This document shows positions 25,491 to 35,022 of a stretch of 64,000 nucleotides of DNA, piece by piece. A program made the position numbers and the translations under genes. The DNA lies in the NCBI GenBank assembly GCA_031548435.1, contig JAVBRA010000001.1:1-64000 (forward strand), given 5' to 3'. Position 1 is the stretch's first letter; every line of letters begins with the position of its first letter. Source of the DNA: JAVBRA01 sp031548435 (GTDB lineage: Bacteria; Bacteroidota; Bacteroidia; Bacteroidales; Rikenellaceae). The notes under the pieces are model-generated. The model saw only the letters and a list, made by a program, of their open reading frames with translations. It made no database searches and was not told where the DNA came from.

Positions 25491-27346
25491 TACCATACAT
25501 ACAACTTGAAAACATAACCAAAAGCTTCGGCGACCTGGTGCTATACGACTCGCTGTCGATGACCGTGGGGCAGGGGCAGCGGGTGGCGTTGGTGGCGCGC
25601 AATGGCGCGGGGAAGACCACGCTGCTGCGCATCATCACCGGCATGGAGAGCGCCGACAGCGGCACGGTGACGTTCCGGGGCGACATCCGTGTGGGGTACC
25701 TTGAGCAGCAACCCCGTTTCGACCCCTCGCACACGGTGATCCAGGCCGCCTATGCCGGCGGGGCCGAGACGGCGCAGATTGCCCGCCGCTACGAAGAACT
25801 GGCGGCCGGAGGACAGGAGATCCCCGCCGAACTGCTGCACCTGATGGATACCCACGGAGGCTGGGATTTCGAGTCGAAAGCCAAGGCCATTCTCGACCAA
25901 CTGAAGATCACCGACATGGATCAGCCGGTAGCTCAACTCTCGGGCGGGCAGCGGAAGCGGGTGGCGTTGGCCAATCTGCTCATCGGCGACCCGGACGTGC
26001 TGATCTTGGATGAACCCACCAACCACCTCGACCTGGAGATGGCCGAATGGCTTGAGGAGCATCTGGCCAAAAGCAACCGCACCATCCTGATGGTGACCCA
26101 CGACCGCTATTTCCTCGACCGTGTCTGCACCGACATTTACGAAATCGACCAGAAGCGGCTCTACACCTACACCGGCGGCTATTCCGACTATATCGAAAAG
26201 AAGCAGGAGCGCATCGAACTGTTCAACGCGGGGCAGGACAAAGCCCGCAACCTCTACGCCCGCGAGCTGGAATGGATGCGCCGCATGCCCTCGGCGCGGG
26301 GTACCAAGGCCAAGTACCGCAAAGACGCTTTCGGACAGTTGCAGCAGCAGGTGGCCCGTCGGCGCGACGATGCGGCGGTGAAGATCGATGTGGCCTCGTC
26401 GCGGCTGGGGAAGAAGATACTGGAGATCACCGACCTGAGCAAACGCTTTGGCGATAAGGTCATTACCGACCGTTTTTCCTTTACATTCGCCCGTTACCAG
26501 AAGCTGGGCATTATCGGCGACAACGGCACGGGCAAAACCACGTTCCTGAACATGATCACCGGAGCGGTGGCGCCCGATGGCGGCGTCATATCGCCCGGTG
26601 AAACGATCCGTTTCGGCTACTACCGCCAGCAGGAGATGGAGTTTGACGAGAGCATGAAGGTGATCGACGTGGCGCGGGGGATTGCCGAAACGGTCGCCAC
26701 ATCGGGCGGGCAGACGGTGGGCGTGTCGCAGTTCCTGAACCAATTTCTGTTTCCGCCCGAGGTGCAGCACAACTTCGTGAGCAAGCTCAGCGGCGGCGAA
26801 AAACGGCGTCTGTACCTGCTGACGGTGCTGATGCGCAGTCCCAATTTCCTGATCCTGGACGAGCCGACCAACGATCTCGACATCATGACACTCAATGTGT
26901 TGGAGGAATATCTCGAACATTTCGACGGCTGCGTGATCGTGGTCTCGCACGACCGCTATTTCATGGACAAGGTGGTCGACCAGCTGATGGTGTTCGGGGG
27001 CGGAGGCAAAATACGCACCTTCCCCGGCAACTACACCCTTTACCGCGAAAAACAGCGGAACGAGGAGGCGTCGGTTGCGGCCAAAGCGCCTGTCGCCCTT
27101 CCCGACCGCGATACGCGTCCGGTTGCCCGGCCTGCGAAACTCTCTTACAAACAACAGCAACTTGTCGCCAGGTTGGAGGCTGAGATCGCCGCGCTCGAAG
27201 CGGAGAAAGCCTCGCTGGAGAAAGAACTGGAATCAGGGATGCTTTCTCCGAACGAGTTGACAACCAATTCGGTGCGCATCGGAGAGGTGATGGCCCTGCT
27301 GTCGGAACGGGAGATGGAATGGCTCGAAGCGTCCGAAAACGCGTGA
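25487..27346 (+). CDS. ABC-F family ATPase, Uup-like
   Basis: This 619-residue soluble protein has two ABC domains and no TM segment. The first has Walker A ARNGAGKTT (Ala in place of the usual first Gly), signature LSGGQRKRVALANLL and Walker B LILDEPTNHLD. The second has GDNGTGKTT, LSGGEKRRLYLL and LILDEPTNDLD. A linker of the ABC-F type (about residues 240-310) and a C-terminal coiled coil (about 555-605, EAEIAALEAEKASLEKELE) fit the Uup branch, which acts on ribosomes or in DNA stability. The start ATG overlaps the stop of the preceding phosphodiesterase. Confidence 0.94.
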   Translation: MIPYIQLENITKSFGDLVLYDSLSMTVGQGQRVALVARNGAGKTTLLRIITGMESADSGTVTFRGDIRVGYLEQQPRFDPSHTVIQAAYAGGAETAQIARRYEELAAGGQEIPAELLHLMDTHGGWDFESKAKAILDQLKITDMDQPVAQLSGGQRKRVALANLLIGDPDVLILDEPTNHLDLEMAEWLEEHLAKSNRTILMVTHDRYFLDRVCTDIYEIDQKRLYTYTGGYSDYIEKKQERIELFNAGQDKARNLYARELEWMRRMPSARGTKAKYRKDAFGQLQQQVARRRDDAAVKIDVASSRLGKKILEITDLSKRFGDKVITDRFSFTFARYQKLGIIGDNGTGKTTFLNMITGAVAPDGGVISPGETIRFGYYRQQEMEFDESMKVIDVARGIAETVATSGGQTVGVSQFLNQFLFPPEVQHNFVSKLSGGEKRRLYLLTVLMRSPNFLILDEPTNDLDIMTLNVLEEYLEHFDGCVIVVSHDRYFMDKVVDQLMVFGGGGKIRTFPGNYTLYREKQRNEEASVAAKAPVALPDRDTRPVARPAKLSYKQQQLVARLEAEIAALEAEKASLEKELESGMLSPNELTTNSVRIGEVMALLSEREMEWLEASENA

Positions 27347-27385
27347 ATCCTGATCCGGGAAAGGGGATCGGTATCTTTCAATGGC

Positions 27386-28669
27386 TCATTTCCCGATGAT
27401 GTGGCTGATTCCCAGCGAACACTCGGCGCAGCGGCCCTTCTCGCAGTATTCGCGCGTGAGTTGGATGCAGGCTTGTGATATGAACGCCGAGTCGATCGTG
27501 AGCCCTTTCGATTTCCATTTGGTGACGATGCGGTTGCTTTCAGGCCTGATTCCCAGGTACAGGTCTGCCGCCTTGTCGCGCAGCGGGTCCATGGCGCGTT
27601 GCTTGGCGTAGGCGAAAAGCATCGGGATGACGATGTTGATGATGTGGTAGTCGATGCCGTCGTCGCCCATCAGTTTTTCGCTGTAACTGCTTGTTTTTCC
27701 GGGAATATAGTGCGTTTTCCAGTAGTCCGATACACCCGAGCGCAACAGGGCCGAGATCTGGATCGTGTCGTCGCACAGCAACAGCCGTTCGAACACGTTG
27801 TCGTGGTCGTGGAAGAGCTTGGCCACGAATACGATGCGCAGTGCGGGCATGTTCACCGGACGAACGTTGCCCCTGTCGGGAAAAGCCGGGTCGCGCTGCC
27901 ACGAACTGGCGGCCATCGGCGTCAGGTTGTAGGTCTGGCGGAGAACCCTGAATTGTTCCTGAAGCGATATGATGTAGGGGTCGGGGTGTAGAACGTCGAG
28001 CAGCCCCGAGGTGCCCAGCAGCAGGGCTTCCATCTGGTGGAGCGAATGGCGGTGGCGCGTCAGAACCCGCAGCGGCACCCGCATGGCCAGATTGCGGTAG
28101 GCGTCTTTGAAATAGCCGCGTCCCAGCATCCGTACCATGTGCACGTAGAGCGTCTCGTTCCAGTCGGCCCCCAGCGAGTAGTATAACTCGATGATTTCGT
28201 TGTACTTGCGTTCGAGCCTGTCGGTGAGCAGGCGCGTCAGGAAACTCACCAGCCGGGGGTCGCCGTTATCCAGGGGCAGGGGGCACTCGCCCAGGCGGCT
28301 GCCGCCCGCCAGAGCGTCGAACCGTTGTTCCAGCCGGCTGTCGTAGGCAATGGTACAGATGTTGAACCGGGTGCCGTCTTTGCGGTAGGCGGCCATGTTG
28401 TCTTCCTTTACCAGCACCAGCAGAGCGTTGTCGCCGTTGTTTTCGCGCAACGCCGCAAGCCACTGCGACGAGGTGGCCGCAACGCCAATGTTGCCCACAT
28501 AACGCGCTCCGTCGATCTCGACCGTGCAATTGGTGAAAAGCGTGTCGCCCGCGGGCGGCCCGACCGACACCAGCGATGTCTTTGCGCCGGAAGACGAGGT
28601 GAGTTCCCCTTTGTCGAAAAGCCCCCGCTGAACAATGAATTTAAGGAAGAGTCCGGTGTTATGCATCAT
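27386..28669 (-). CDS. DUF2851 family protein
   Basis: This 427-residue cytoplasmic protein of unknown function is recognised as DUF2851 from features such as GNIGVAATSSQW, the YYSLGADWNETLYVHMVRMLGRG segment and the C-terminal CEKGRCAECSLG cysteine cluster, which may bind metal. The start MMHNTG is used because the -7 box lies 20 bases upstream and the longer frame is AT-rich and non-coding in character. It converges with the ABC-F gene across 39 bases. Confidence 0.82.
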   Translation of the reverse strand: MMHNTGLFLKFIVQRGLFDKGELTSSSGAKTSLVSVGPPAGDTLFTNCTVEIDGARYVGNIGVAATSSQWLAALRENNGDNALLVLVKEDNMAAYRKDGTRFNICTIAYDSRLEQRFDALAGGSRLGECPLPLDNGDPRLVSFLTRLLTDRLERKYNEIIELYYSLGADWNETLYVHMVRMLGRGYFKDAYRNLAMRVPLRVLTRHRHSLHQMEALLLGTSGLLDVLHPDPYIISLQEQFRVLRQTYNLTPMAASSWQRDPAFPDRGNVRPVNMPALRIVFVAKLFHDHDNVFERLLLCDDTIQISALLRSGVSDYWKTHYIPGKTSSYSEKLMGDDGIDYHIINIVIPMLFAYAKQRAMDPLRDKAADLYLGIRPESNRIVTKWKSKGLTIDSAFISQACIQLTREYCEKGRCAECSLGISHIIGK

Positions 28670-28689
28670 GGTTGGTAGTTGTTTCCAAT

Positions 28690-28698
28690 GCAAAAATA
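28690..28698 (-). promoter_or_regulatory. -7 box for the DUF2851 gene
   Basis: On the minus strand this reads TATTTTTGC, a TAnnTTTG match, 20 bases before the start at 28669. Confidence 0.5.
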
Positions 28699-28860
28699 GT
28701 ATAATGTAATAAATAAAATAGTCTGTTTGTAATACTGTTTTAGCGTTATTTGACAACGATGGACAAATAGTAAAACCGCCGGTCGATCCGGCAGGATGGG
28801 AAAAGGAACGTATCAGACCTGAAATATTATCGACAGATGCGAACGATGGCCTGCTTTTTG

Positions 28861-28869
28861 TATCTTTGT
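28861..28869 (+). promoter_or_regulatory. -7 box for the DUF1266 lipoprotein gene
   Basis: TATCTTTGT matches TAnnTTTG 62 bases before the ATG. The -33 region is weak. Confidence 0.5.
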
Positions 28870-28931
28870 CCGTGAAAAATAGGTGCCGACAGGCATTTTT
28901 GCAACAGAATAAACCTTAAAACAACACGATA

Positions 28932-29720
28932 ATGAAAAAAATTGCACTTCTGATGTCAATGGCTGCGGCCGTCCTGTTCTCGTCCTGCGGCGGAAGCAAG
29001 GAAAAAGTGATCGTCAACGAAAACCTGAAAGCGTTCATGTATGGCGGCGTCTATTTCATCCACGGTTACGGCGGGGCCGATGCGTTCTTCGGCGTGGCCG
29101 AAACCGAGGTTGGCGATACGGTCGGCGGACGTTTTCTCAAACAGCTTGAGTCGTGGTACGAATACCGCTTCCTGTTTCCCTACACCCAGGACGACATTGC
29201 GGGCGCTAAAGAAGTGCTTTCTGACGACTGGGATATCAACAGCAAGGAAGATCTCTACGCAACGCTCGATTACCTGCTGGCGACCGGCCATCAGGAGCTT
29301 TACTCGCTGTGTCGCAAGGCGTTGGACGAAAACGGCGGCGCGGTGGCTGACATCGCAGCCATCGACCTGACCAAGTACGAGCTCGACAACAGCTATCTGC
29401 GCGAGGTGCGGTTCGTGAAGGACAACTACGCCCGGTTTGCCTCCACCGGCATCAAGGCGTGGGACTATGTGCGCTATGTGAATAACGTTGCGATGGGATA
29501 TGCCGCGGCCTACATCACCAAAGAAGAGGCTTACGAGCAACTGAAAAAACTGACGGCGGCCACCGCAGGCAAGTACGAAAGCTGGGCGGCCTACTTCAAT
29601 GAATGGGAACTGGGCCGTATGTTCTGGGGCGGCGACGATTCCAGCTCGTTCACCGAAGTGGTGGCGGGCATCGGCGACAACACCAATCCCTATAACATTT
29701 ACAGGTACGTCGCCATCTAA
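28932..29720 (+). CDS. DUF1266 domain lipoprotein
   Basis: This 262-residue lipoprotein has the signal MKKIALLMSMAAAVLFSSC with lipobox FSSC and a CGGSKEK mature start. The C-terminal 100 residues carry the DUF1266 pattern: GIKAWDYVRYVNNVAMGYAAAYIT, EEAYEQLKKL, KYESWAAYFNEWELGRMFWGG. Function is unknown; related E. coli proteins (YbeU/YbeR type) are also uncharacterised. It is monocistronic, with its own -7 box and a terminator 23 bases after the stop. Confidence 0.8.
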   Translation: MKKIALLMSMAAAVLFSSCGGSKEKVIVNENLKAFMYGGVYFIHGYGGADAFFGVAETEVGDTVGGRFLKQLESWYEYRFLFPYTQDDIAGAKEVLSDDWDINSKEDLYATLDYLLATGHQELYSLCRKALDENGGAVADIAAIDLTKYELDNSYLREVRFVKDNYARFASTGIKAWDYVRYVNNVAMGYAAAYITKEEAYEQLKKLTAATAGKYESWAAYFNEWELGRMFWGGDDSSSFTEVVAGIGDNTNPYNIYRYVAI

Positions 29721-29743
29721 ACGGGCCCCGGCGCGTTTGTCTT

Positions 29744-29770
29744 AAAAGGAGGGTTCGTCCCTCCTTTTTT
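29744..29770 (+). terminator. Terminator after the DUF1266 gene
   Basis: A perfect 10-bp stem (AAAAGGAGGG with CCCTCCTTTT) has a TTCGT loop and runs into TT. Confidence 0.88.
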
Positions 29771-29772
29771 CG

Positions 29773-29781
29773 TACATTTGC
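29773..29781 (+). promoter_or_regulatory. -7 box abutting the ygbA start
   Basis: TACATTTGC matches TAnnTTTG and ends 6 bases before the ATG at 29788, so the transcript is predicted to have almost no leader. Confidence 0.5.
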
Positions 29782-29787
29782 AGGAAG

Positions 29788-30096
29788 ATGGGAACAGTCG
29801 CAAGCGAAAAGAGAACGGTGGAGTTGATGATCCGCTACTATTGCCGCCGCCGGGAGGGGAACAGGGAATTGTGCGACGGGTGCCGCCAGTTGCTCGAATA
29901 TGCCCACGCCCGGCTCGACCGGTGTCCGTACGGCGATGGCAAGGGCGCCTGCAAGCGTTGTGTTACCCATTGCTATCGTCCGGCCATGCGCGAGCGGGTG
30001 CGGCAGGTGATGCGTTACAGCGGCCCGCGGATGCTGTTGTTCGCCCCGTGGCAGGCGGTGAGGCATTACCTGTTAAAGACATCCTCTTCCCGATGA
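29788..30096 (+). CDS. ygbA: YgbA / nitrous-oxide-stimulated promoter family protein
   Basis: This 102-residue cytoplasmic protein has the full Cys/His pattern of the NOSP family (PF11756): YYCRRREGNRELC, DGCRQLLEYAHARLDRC, GKGACKRCVTHCY, then MRERVRQVMRYSGPRMLLF. The Cys residues probably bind a metal or react with nitric oxide. E. coli YgbA is induced by NO and aids growth after nitrosative stress; a similar role here is inference. The start is fixed by the promoter just upstream. Confidence 0.9.
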   Translation: MGTVASEKRTVELMIRYYCRRREGNRELCDGCRQLLEYAHARLDRCPYGDGKGACKRCVTHCYRPAMRERVRQVMRYSGPRMLLFAPWQAVRHYLLKTSSSR

Positions 30097-30188
30097 GAAA
30101 AACCGTGCCGGTTTTGATGATCTTCTGGATGGATTATGGCGGACTGAAGCCACTCCGACGAAACAGCCGCGCTTTAACCGAAACAATA

Positions 30189-30218
30189 AAAAAGGAACCT
30201 GACATCAGGTTCCTTTTT
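30189..30218. terminator. Bidirectional terminator between ygbA and tolC
   Basis: A perfect 14-bp stem (30189-30202 with 30205-30218) with a 2-base loop is flanked by A and T runs, so it serves both converging genes. Confidence 0.88.
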
Positions 30219-30240
30219 CGTATGTTGTTCGGGAGGGCTG

Positions 30241-31740
30241 TTACAACGCTTCCGCGCCGCCCACCGGTTGGTTGGTTTTGAAGTCGTAGAATGTTTTGCG
30301 CATCAGGTCGGCCAGGGCCAACTGGTACGAGATGTAGGCCTCCAGATGCGATTTCTGGGCCTGGTTGTAGCGGGTGCGGTCGAGCGCCAGATTCTGGGTG
30401 TCGATGTCGCCCTCCGAAAAGCGTTGCAGCGTGATGTCGAAGCTGCGCTGGGCCACCACCAGGTTCTTTTCCAGCAGTTGCAACCGCGCCAGCGCGCTTT
30501 GGACGTTGGCCACCAGATTGCGGACTTCGGTCTCGATCTGACGTTCTTCGTTCGTTTTGCTCATCTCGGTTTGCATCAGGCGCGCCTCGGCCGAGCGTAC
30601 CTGTGCCCGGTTGCGCCCCCAGTCGATGATGGGGATCGACAGGTTCAGCCCCACGCCGAAGTTCGACGGCCGCTGCCGCAGGTCGTACCACGAATTGTTG
30701 AACGAACTGCTGTAACTGTAGTCGACATTCTGGCGGTTGACCCCGATCCGTTCGTAATAGGCTTCCAGGCTGGCTTTGGGCAACCCCTGCGCTTTCTGCT
30801 GCTTGAGGGTGAGCCGTTGCAGTTCGATGTTGATTTCGCGTTCGCGTATCTCAAGACGGTTTTTGAGGGCCAATTGCACGGCTTTTTCGGGATCGACAGC
30901 TACAATCTCGTAATTCAGCTCGCTTTTGAGGTTGATTTCGGCATCGAGCTCCAGCCCGAGCAGCTGCTTGAACGAATTCTTCGCCGCATTCAGGCCCAGT
31001 ATCGACATGTCGTAGCTGTTCTGCGCCTCGGCCAGGTCGACCTCCATTTGCAGGGTCTCGACTTCGCGGATCAGTTCGGCTTCGTATTTCTTCTTCGAGA
31101 TGTCGTAGGCCTCGGTCTGCTTGTCGAGGTTCATGGCGGCGATCTCCATTCCTTTTTGCAGCGAGAGCAGGTTGTAGTAGGCGCTGCTGACACTGTAAAT
31201 CAGGTTCAGCTCTTCGCGCTTGAGCGATTTGCTCGACCGTTCGTAGTCGAGCCGGGCCCTTTTCAGCGACGAGCTGATGTTGTTGTAGCCGTAGAAGGCG
31301 TCGAGCGGCTGTGAAAATCCGATGCGGGCGTTGACCGTGGCCGCCCGCTGGTCGGTGTAGTAGTCGTCGATCGACGACAGCCCGCCCGAGAGGTAGATCC
31401 TGCCGTCGGTGGGCAGCGGCTGGGTGATGTTCAGGTTGCCCGAGCCCCGCAGCGTTTTGATGGGAAAAAACGAGATGCCGGTGCTGTCCTCCCACTCGCG
31501 CACCGTTTCGGTATACTGCGGCAGCACGAGGTTGGCCGTGACGCTGGTGCGCAGCTGGGCGGTGGCCGACTTGAGGTTGTTTTCGGCAATGATGACGTCT
31601 TGTTCCAACGTTTGCATGCTGTAACTCTGTTTCTTTGCGATCTCGATGCTCTCTTCGAGCGTCAGGTCGTAGACTGTCTGTGCTCCCAGCGGTTGGATGC
31701 AGGCGGCGGCGATGGCGGCGGCAAGGATGATTTTCTTCAT
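30241..31740 (-). CDS. TolC family outer-membrane efflux protein
   Basis: This 499-residue outer-membrane channel protein has a signal peptide (MKKIILAAAIAAACIQPLGAQ). Two OEP repeats form the helical barrel, with conserved patches YDLTLEESIEIAKKQS at the N-terminus and QAKEYARAEQ-like helices in the second half; the repeat boundary is near residue 255. It is the last gene of a six-gene efflux operon (positions 37627 down to 30241) and would complete the exit duct for the MacB-type transporter and HlyD-type adaptors encoded upstream. Confidence 0.93.
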   Translation of the reverse strand: MKKIILAAAIAAACIQPLGAQTVYDLTLEESIEIAKKQSYSMQTLEQDVIIAENNLKSATAQLRTSVTANLVLPQYTETVREWEDSTGISFFPIKTLRGSGNLNITQPLPTDGRIYLSGGLSSIDDYYTDQRAATVNARIGFSQPLDAFYGYNNISSSLKRARLDYERSSKSLKREELNLIYSVSSAYYNLLSLQKGMEIAAMNLDKQTEAYDISKKKYEAELIREVETLQMEVDLAEAQNSYDMSILGLNAAKNSFKQLLGLELDAEINLKSELNYEIVAVDPEKAVQLALKNRLEIREREINIELQRLTLKQQKAQGLPKASLEAYYERIGVNRQNVDYSYSSSFNNSWYDLRQRPSNFGVGLNLSIPIIDWGRNRAQVRSAEARLMQTEMSKTNEERQIETEVRNLVANVQSALARLQLLEKNLVVAQRSFDITLQRFSEGDIDTQNLALDRTRYNQAQKSHLEAYISYQLALADLMRKTFYDFKTNQPVGGAEAL

Positions 31741-31881
31741 GTCGGTTATGAAGTTGTTTGAATTTTCTTAATTGAGGTTATTCAGAGGCGTCACAGACAC
31801 TTTTGTTATCGGGCGGCTCATTTCACTCAAATATGTTCGTAAGCGGATCGAGGCTCCTGGCAGTAAAAGAGCCTGTGGCCC

Positions 31882-32586
31882 TTACAGGCCGATGACGGCG
31901 CGTTTGTTGGTATTGGCGGTGTCGGAATGGATCAGGCCGTCTTTGATGAAGATGAGGCGGTCGGCGTAGTCGGCGATCTCCTGTTCGTGGGTGATCAGGA
32001 TGATGGTGTTGCCCTCCTTGTGCAGGTCGTAGAACAGGCGCATGATGTCATCGCCGGTTTTGGAGTCGAGCGCCCCGGTCGGTTCGTCGGCCAGCAGGAT
32101 TCCGGGCCGGGTGACCAGCGCCCTCGCGATGGCTACCCTCTGCCGCTGCCCGCCGCTCAGTTCGCCCGGCTTGTGGTGCATGCGGTCGGCCAGGCCCACC
32201 CGTTCGAGCGAGGTGATGGCCCGTTCGCGCCGTTCGGCCGTGGGCACGCCGGCATAGACGAGCGGAAGCTCCACGTTCTGGATGGCGTTGAGCCGGGGCA
32301 ACAGGTTGAAATTCTGGAAAATGAACCCGATCTCTTTGTTGCGCATGGCCGACAGGGCGTCGTCGTCGAGGCCGCTGACGTCCACGTCGTTGAAGTAGTA
32401 GTGCCCGTCCGAGGGGGTGTCGAGGCAGCCGAGGATGTTCATCAGCGTCGACTTGCCCGAACCCGACGGGCCCATGATGGCGACATACTCGTTCTTGTCG
32501 ATCTGCACGTCGATCTGCCGCAGGGCGGGGACTTCGAGCGTGCCGATCGAGTAGTTTTTGGTCAGGTTTTTTATGTCTATCAGCAT
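31882..32586 (-). CDS. MacB/LolD-type ABC transporter ATPase
   Basis: This 234-residue cytoplasmic ATPase has Walker [17 protein letters not shown]-loop [10 protein letters not shown], signature [15 protein letters not shown], Walker [13 protein letters not shown] and the H-loop LITHE. The sequence is of the class that partners FtsX-like MacB or LolCE permeases. The permease gene lies 116 bases upstream in the same operon. It is expected to power mechanotransmission rather than classical transmembrane transport. Confidence 0.95.
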   Translation of the reverse strand: MLIDIKNLTKNYSIGTLEVPALRQIDVQIDKNEYVAIMGPSGSGKSTLMNILGCLDTPSDGHYYFNDVDVSGLDDDALSAMRNKEIGFIFQNFNLLPRLNAIQNVELPLVYAGVPTAERRERAITSLERVGLADRMHHKPGELSGGQRQRVAIARALVTRPGILLADEPTGALDSKTGDDIMRLFYDLHKEGNTIILITHEQEIADYADRLIFIKDGLIHSDTANTNKRAVIGL

Positions 32587-32702
32587 GGCTTTCTGTTATG
32601 TCTTTGAAACAAAATTTTTATCGTGTTCGGGAGTGTGCCGGGCGCCTCTGTTTTTCTCCGGAACCCCGCTTGGGATGGCGGCATGAGCGGGATGTCCACC
32701 CG

Positions 32703-33950
32703 TTACTCGTACCGGATCGAGTCAACCGGCTTGAGGTTGGCGGCGTTCTTGGCCGGCAGATACCCGAAGCTGATGCCCACGATCACCGAAAAGGCGAAGG
32801 CGATGACGATCGAATAAAGCCGGATGCTGGTGGTGATATCGGTGAACAACGACACCACAAGCGAGAGCGTCACCCCGAGTATCACGCCGATGATCCCTCC
32901 GGCGATACTGATGGCCACGGCCTCGGATACGAACTGGCTCATGATGTCGGCCTTGCGCGCCCCGATGGCCCGCCGGATACCGATCTCGCGCGTGCGTTCC
33001 ATTACCGTGGCCAGCATGATGTTCATGATTCCGATGCCTCCCACGATCAGCGAAATGGCGGCGATGGCCCCCAGCAGGAAGTTGTAGATCTGCCGTTCTT
33101 TCTCCTCCTGTTTCAGCAGCTCGTAAGGGATGACGATGTTGTAGTCTTCGTTGTTGAAGTGGTGGCGTTTGAGTATTTCGCCGATCAGTTTCGAGGCCTC
33201 CAGCAGCTGCCCCGAATTGTCGATCTGTGCCGTGATCTGCTGGATTTCGCTTGCCAAAGGGTTCTCGCGGCTGAAACGCCCCAGGAACATCGACAGCGGC
33301 ACGTAGACGTCGGTATTGAGGTCGCGGGCCGCCAACTCGCCCACCGTTTCGGTGAACAACGCCTTGGACTGGAGCACACCGCTCACTTCGAGCCATTGGT
33401 CTTCGATCTTGATCATCTTGCCGATGGGATCTTCGTAGCCGAACAGCGAGGCGGCCACACCTGCGCCCAACACGCACACTTTCCGTTTGCTGTCGTACTG
33501 TTCAGGGGTGATGAACTCGCCGCTTTTGAGTTGGTAGTTCATCATGCCCAGGTGGTCGGGAGTGATGCCGATGATGGTCGACTTAACCGATTTATCGGAA
33601 TATTTGACCTCGGTGTTGATCTCGGCCTGCGATGCGATCTTGCCGATGCCGGGCACGATTTCCCTGATGGCTTCGGCATCGCGCAGAGACAGCCCCTGCG
33701 AAAATTTGATCCGCACCTCTTCCAGCTCGGCATCCGAGAGTTTCTTTTCGCGGATGATGATGTTGTTGACCCCCAGATCCTGGTATTTGGCGATGGCTTC
33801 GCGCTTGGCGCCCTCGCCGATCGAAAGCATGGCGATGACCGACGCCACCCCGAAAATGATGCCCAGCATGGTCAGGAACGACCGCATTTTGTGATCGGTC
33901 AATCCGCTGATGGCCAGTTGTATGTTCTCTCTGTAATGCATGGTGGTCAA
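32703..33950 (-). CDS. MacB-like FtsX-family permease
   Basis: This 415-residue inner-membrane protein has the MacB topology: TM1 near residues 25-45 (LTMLGIIFGVASVIAMLSIGEG), a large periplasmic domain (about 50-290), then three C-terminal TM helices starting at FLLGAIAAISLIVGGIGIMNIML, followed by the ERTREIGIRRAIGARK motif typical of the family. The start MTTMHYREN or the internal MHYREN (33941) are both possible. It works with the downstream ATPase and upstream adaptors. Confidence 0.93.
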   Translation of the reverse strand: MTTMHYRENIQLAISGLTDHKMRSFLTMLGIIFGVASVIAMLSIGEGAKREAIAKYQDLGVNNIIIREKKLSDAELEEVRIKFSQGLSLRDAEAIREIVPGIGKIASQAEINTEVKYSDKSVKSTIIGITPDHLGMMNYQLKSGEFITPEQYDSKRKVCVLGAGVAASLFGYEDPIGKMIKIEDQWLEVSGVLQSKALFTETVGELAARDLNTDVYVPLSMFLGRFSRENPLASEIQQITAQIDNSGQLLEASKLIGEILKRHHFNNEDYNIVIPYELLKQEEKERQIYNFLLGAIAAISLIVGGIGIMNIMLATVMERTREIGIRRAIGARKADIMSQFVSEAVAISIAGGIIGVILGVTLSLVVSLFTDITTSIRLYSIVIAFAFSVIVGISFGYLPAKNAANLKPVDSIRYE

Positions 33951-34017
33951 AGTTATTTCTGTTGTTGTCAGAAGCGTCTTTTTCGCTTTGCAGCCTTCGT
34001 TGATAGATGATGCGTCC

Positions 34018-35022
34018 CTAATTTCCGGTTAAGAATTCGCAGCTGACGGTCATCCCCGGTTTCAGCCGTTCGTCCGACTCTTTGACCGCCACCTCCACAT
34101 CGAATCCTTTCTGGCGCGTGGTGGAGTTCTCGTCCCGCAGGCGGCAGAGCTTGCCGACGTAGGTCACTTCGCCCTCAAACGCCACTTTGGGCAGGGCGTC
34201 CAGGCGCACGGTCACCTGTTGCCCGGGGGCGATTTTCAGGAAGTCGGTCTCGTTGATGAACGTCTCGACCTTCATGTGTTTGAGTTCCGGTACGTTGCCC
34301 ATGCTCTGGCGCGGGTAGGCCGAGTCGCCCACCTTGAGCATACGCCCTGTGCGCCAGCTCTGGCCCACCTGGAACACGCCGGATACCGGAGTGCGGATGG
34401 TCAGTTTCGGGAAAATCTGCTTCAGTTCCTCGATCTCGTTGCGGATCTGCCGCACACGTATCTGCTGCACTTTCAGGTCGATGGCGTTGGTGATGCGCAG
34501 CAGTTCCAGGCGCCGTTTCTCTTTGGCCAGGTTGATCTCCTCCTGCTTGAATTCGAGCCGCCGGATTTGTTGCGTCCGTTCCGATTCGTAGCGGACGGCT
34601 TCCATCTCGATCTTTTTCAGTTCGAACGATGCCGTTTGGGTGCGGATGCTCGATTCGAGGTTGTTGATGGCGTTGGCCTGGTTGGTGACCAGCTTTTCGA
34701 GCGTGGCCGTTTGCGCTTCCAGCTCGGTCTCTTTCTGGAGGATGGCTTTGTTGACGTCGGCCGGGTCGAGCTGGATCACCGAGTCGCCCTCGTTGACCAC
34801 GGTGCCGTGGGGCAGCAACCCCACGATCCGCATCTCGTACAGGAACATCGAGTAGCGTTGCAGGATGAACGAAGTGGTATTGACCGCCCGCAACGTGCCG
34901 GTTTCGATGATGGTGTTGCCCTTCGGGGCTTGCTCCTTATCCCCGGTCTGGCCGCCGCACGAGGTCAGGAACGGCAGCGCCGCAAGGCAAATCAATAAAC
35001 GGTATCTGTCGGTTCTTTTCAT
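34018..35022 (-). CDS. Efflux adaptor (HlyD/MFP) lipoprotein, third in operon
   Basis: This 334-residue periplasmic adaptor is anchored by a lipobox (LPFLTSC) after a short signal. It has a split lipoyl domain (GTLRAVNTTSF and GTVVNEGDSVIQLDPADV) around a long alpha-helical hairpin (about residues 85-200, Gln/Glu/Lys rich). A beta-barrel part follows (RTPVSGVFQVGQSW, then QVTVRLDALPKVAFEGEVTYVG). Its ATG overlaps the stop of the preceding adaptor gene by 4 bases. It is the shortest of the three adaptors. Confidence 0.85.
   Translation of the reverse strand: MKRTDRYRLLICLAALPFLTSCGGQTGDKEQAPKGNTIIETGTLRAVNTTSFILQRYSMFLYEMRIVGLLPHGTVVNEGDSVIQLDPADVNKAILQKETELEAQTATLEKLVTNQANAINNLESSIRTQTASFELKKIEMEAVRYESERTQQIRRLEFKQEEINLAKEKRRLELLRITNAIDLKVQQIRVRQIRNEIEELKQIFPKLTIRTPVSGVFQVGQSWRTGRMLKVGDSAYPRQSMGNVPELKHMKVETFINETDFLKIAPGQQVTVRLDALPKVAFEGEVTYVGKLCRLRDENSTTRQKGFDVEVAVKESDERLKPGMTVSCEFLTGN

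Noticed and set aside
30092..30281. Possible small gene after ygbA (MRKTVPVLMIFWMDYG...)
   Set aside because: It runs through the terminator hairpin and into the end of tolC on the opposite strand, and nothing in it resembles a domain.
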